Positions 5,534-5,582 of a stretch of DNA of 5,582 bases are shown here, in pieces. The position numbers and the translations under genes were made by a program. Below the pieces are notes generated by a model. It had not been told where the DNA came from, ran no database searches, and worked only from the letters and a program-made list of their open reading frames with translations. The stretch spans positions 2,676 to 8,257 of the forward strand of contig PLKU01000538.1 of assembly GCA_003140705.1 (NCBI GenBank). The letters run 5' to 3'. How positions within the stretch are numbered: the first letter of the stretch is position 1; each line of letters begins with the position of its first letter. The stretch comes from Acidobacteriaceae bacterium (lineage in GTDB: Bacteria; Acidobacteriota; Terriglobia; Terriglobales; Acidobacteriaceae).

Positions 5534-5582
5534 ATGGTGGATGACCTGGAGTTTCGCACGCTTGCCGAGACAGCTCTTGACG
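5534..5582 (+). CDS. cyaY: Probable frataxin-like protein CyaY, N-terminal fragment
   Basis: The window ends 49 bases into a frame that starts at ATG 5534-5536 and reads MVDDLEFRTLAETALD. Bacterial frataxins (CyaY) begin the same way, with a short acidic start and an amphipathic helix of the type D-x-E-F-x-x-L-A-x-x-x-L (E. coli: NDSEFHRLADQLW). Frataxin binds iron and modulates iron-sulfur cluster assembly by the cysteine desulfurase/scaffold complex in the cytoplasm. Only helix 1 is visible, so the call rests on this pattern. No SD precedes the ATG. It is divergent from the small acidic protein gene, with a 178-bp gap. Confidence 0.5.
   Translation, partial: MVDDLEFRTLAETALD

Overview
The window is a piece of a moderately GC-rich bacterial chromosome with short intergenic gaps. 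Nothing in it fixes the taxon. The partial frataxin-like gene at the right edge and the style of the small hypothetical proteins suggest a Gram-negative bacterium, possibly Acidobacteriota, but that is a weak inference.

Layout, left to right. (a) 1-168 (+) is the 3' end of a gene whose C-terminus resembles the SnoaL/NTF2-like fold. (b) 192-563 (-), convergent with (a), encodes a 123-aa hypothetical protein, perhaps TfoX/YjbR-like. (c) 564-741 is an intergenic gap with two overlapping stem-loops, the likely end of the efflux operon. (d) 742-3958 (-) is a tightly coupled operon, transcribed in the order HlyD-type membrane fusion protein, ABC ATPase, ABC-2 permease, with 4-bp GTGA and ATGA overlaps. 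(e) 4081-4905 (-) is a TetR-family regulator directly upstream of the operon. (f) 5082-5355 (-) is a small gene with a strong ribosome binding site; its acidic C-terminal half lies in a different frame from its N-terminal half, so it appears frameshifted. (g) 5534-5582 (+) is the first 16 codons of a probable frataxin/CyaY homologue.

How the genes work together: the TetR-MFP-ATPase-permease order matches the architecture of E. coli cecR(ybiH)-ybhGFSR, where a TetR repressor controls a tripartite-type ABC exporter. Here the system is minimal: one single-domain ATPase and one permease, so both probably act as homodimers. A palindrome (ACTAACT|AGTTAGT) next to the tetR start, and related GTTAA half-sites upstream of the MFP gene, suggest that TetR controls its own gene and the exporter, with an unknown drug-like ligand as inducer.

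Most of the window is a recognisable efflux locus. The less ordinary parts are the operator arrangement, the apparently frameshifted acidic small protein, and a tiny SD-ATG mini-ORF at the tetR 3' end. I found no rRNA, tRNA, CRISPR array, insertion sequence or phage feature.
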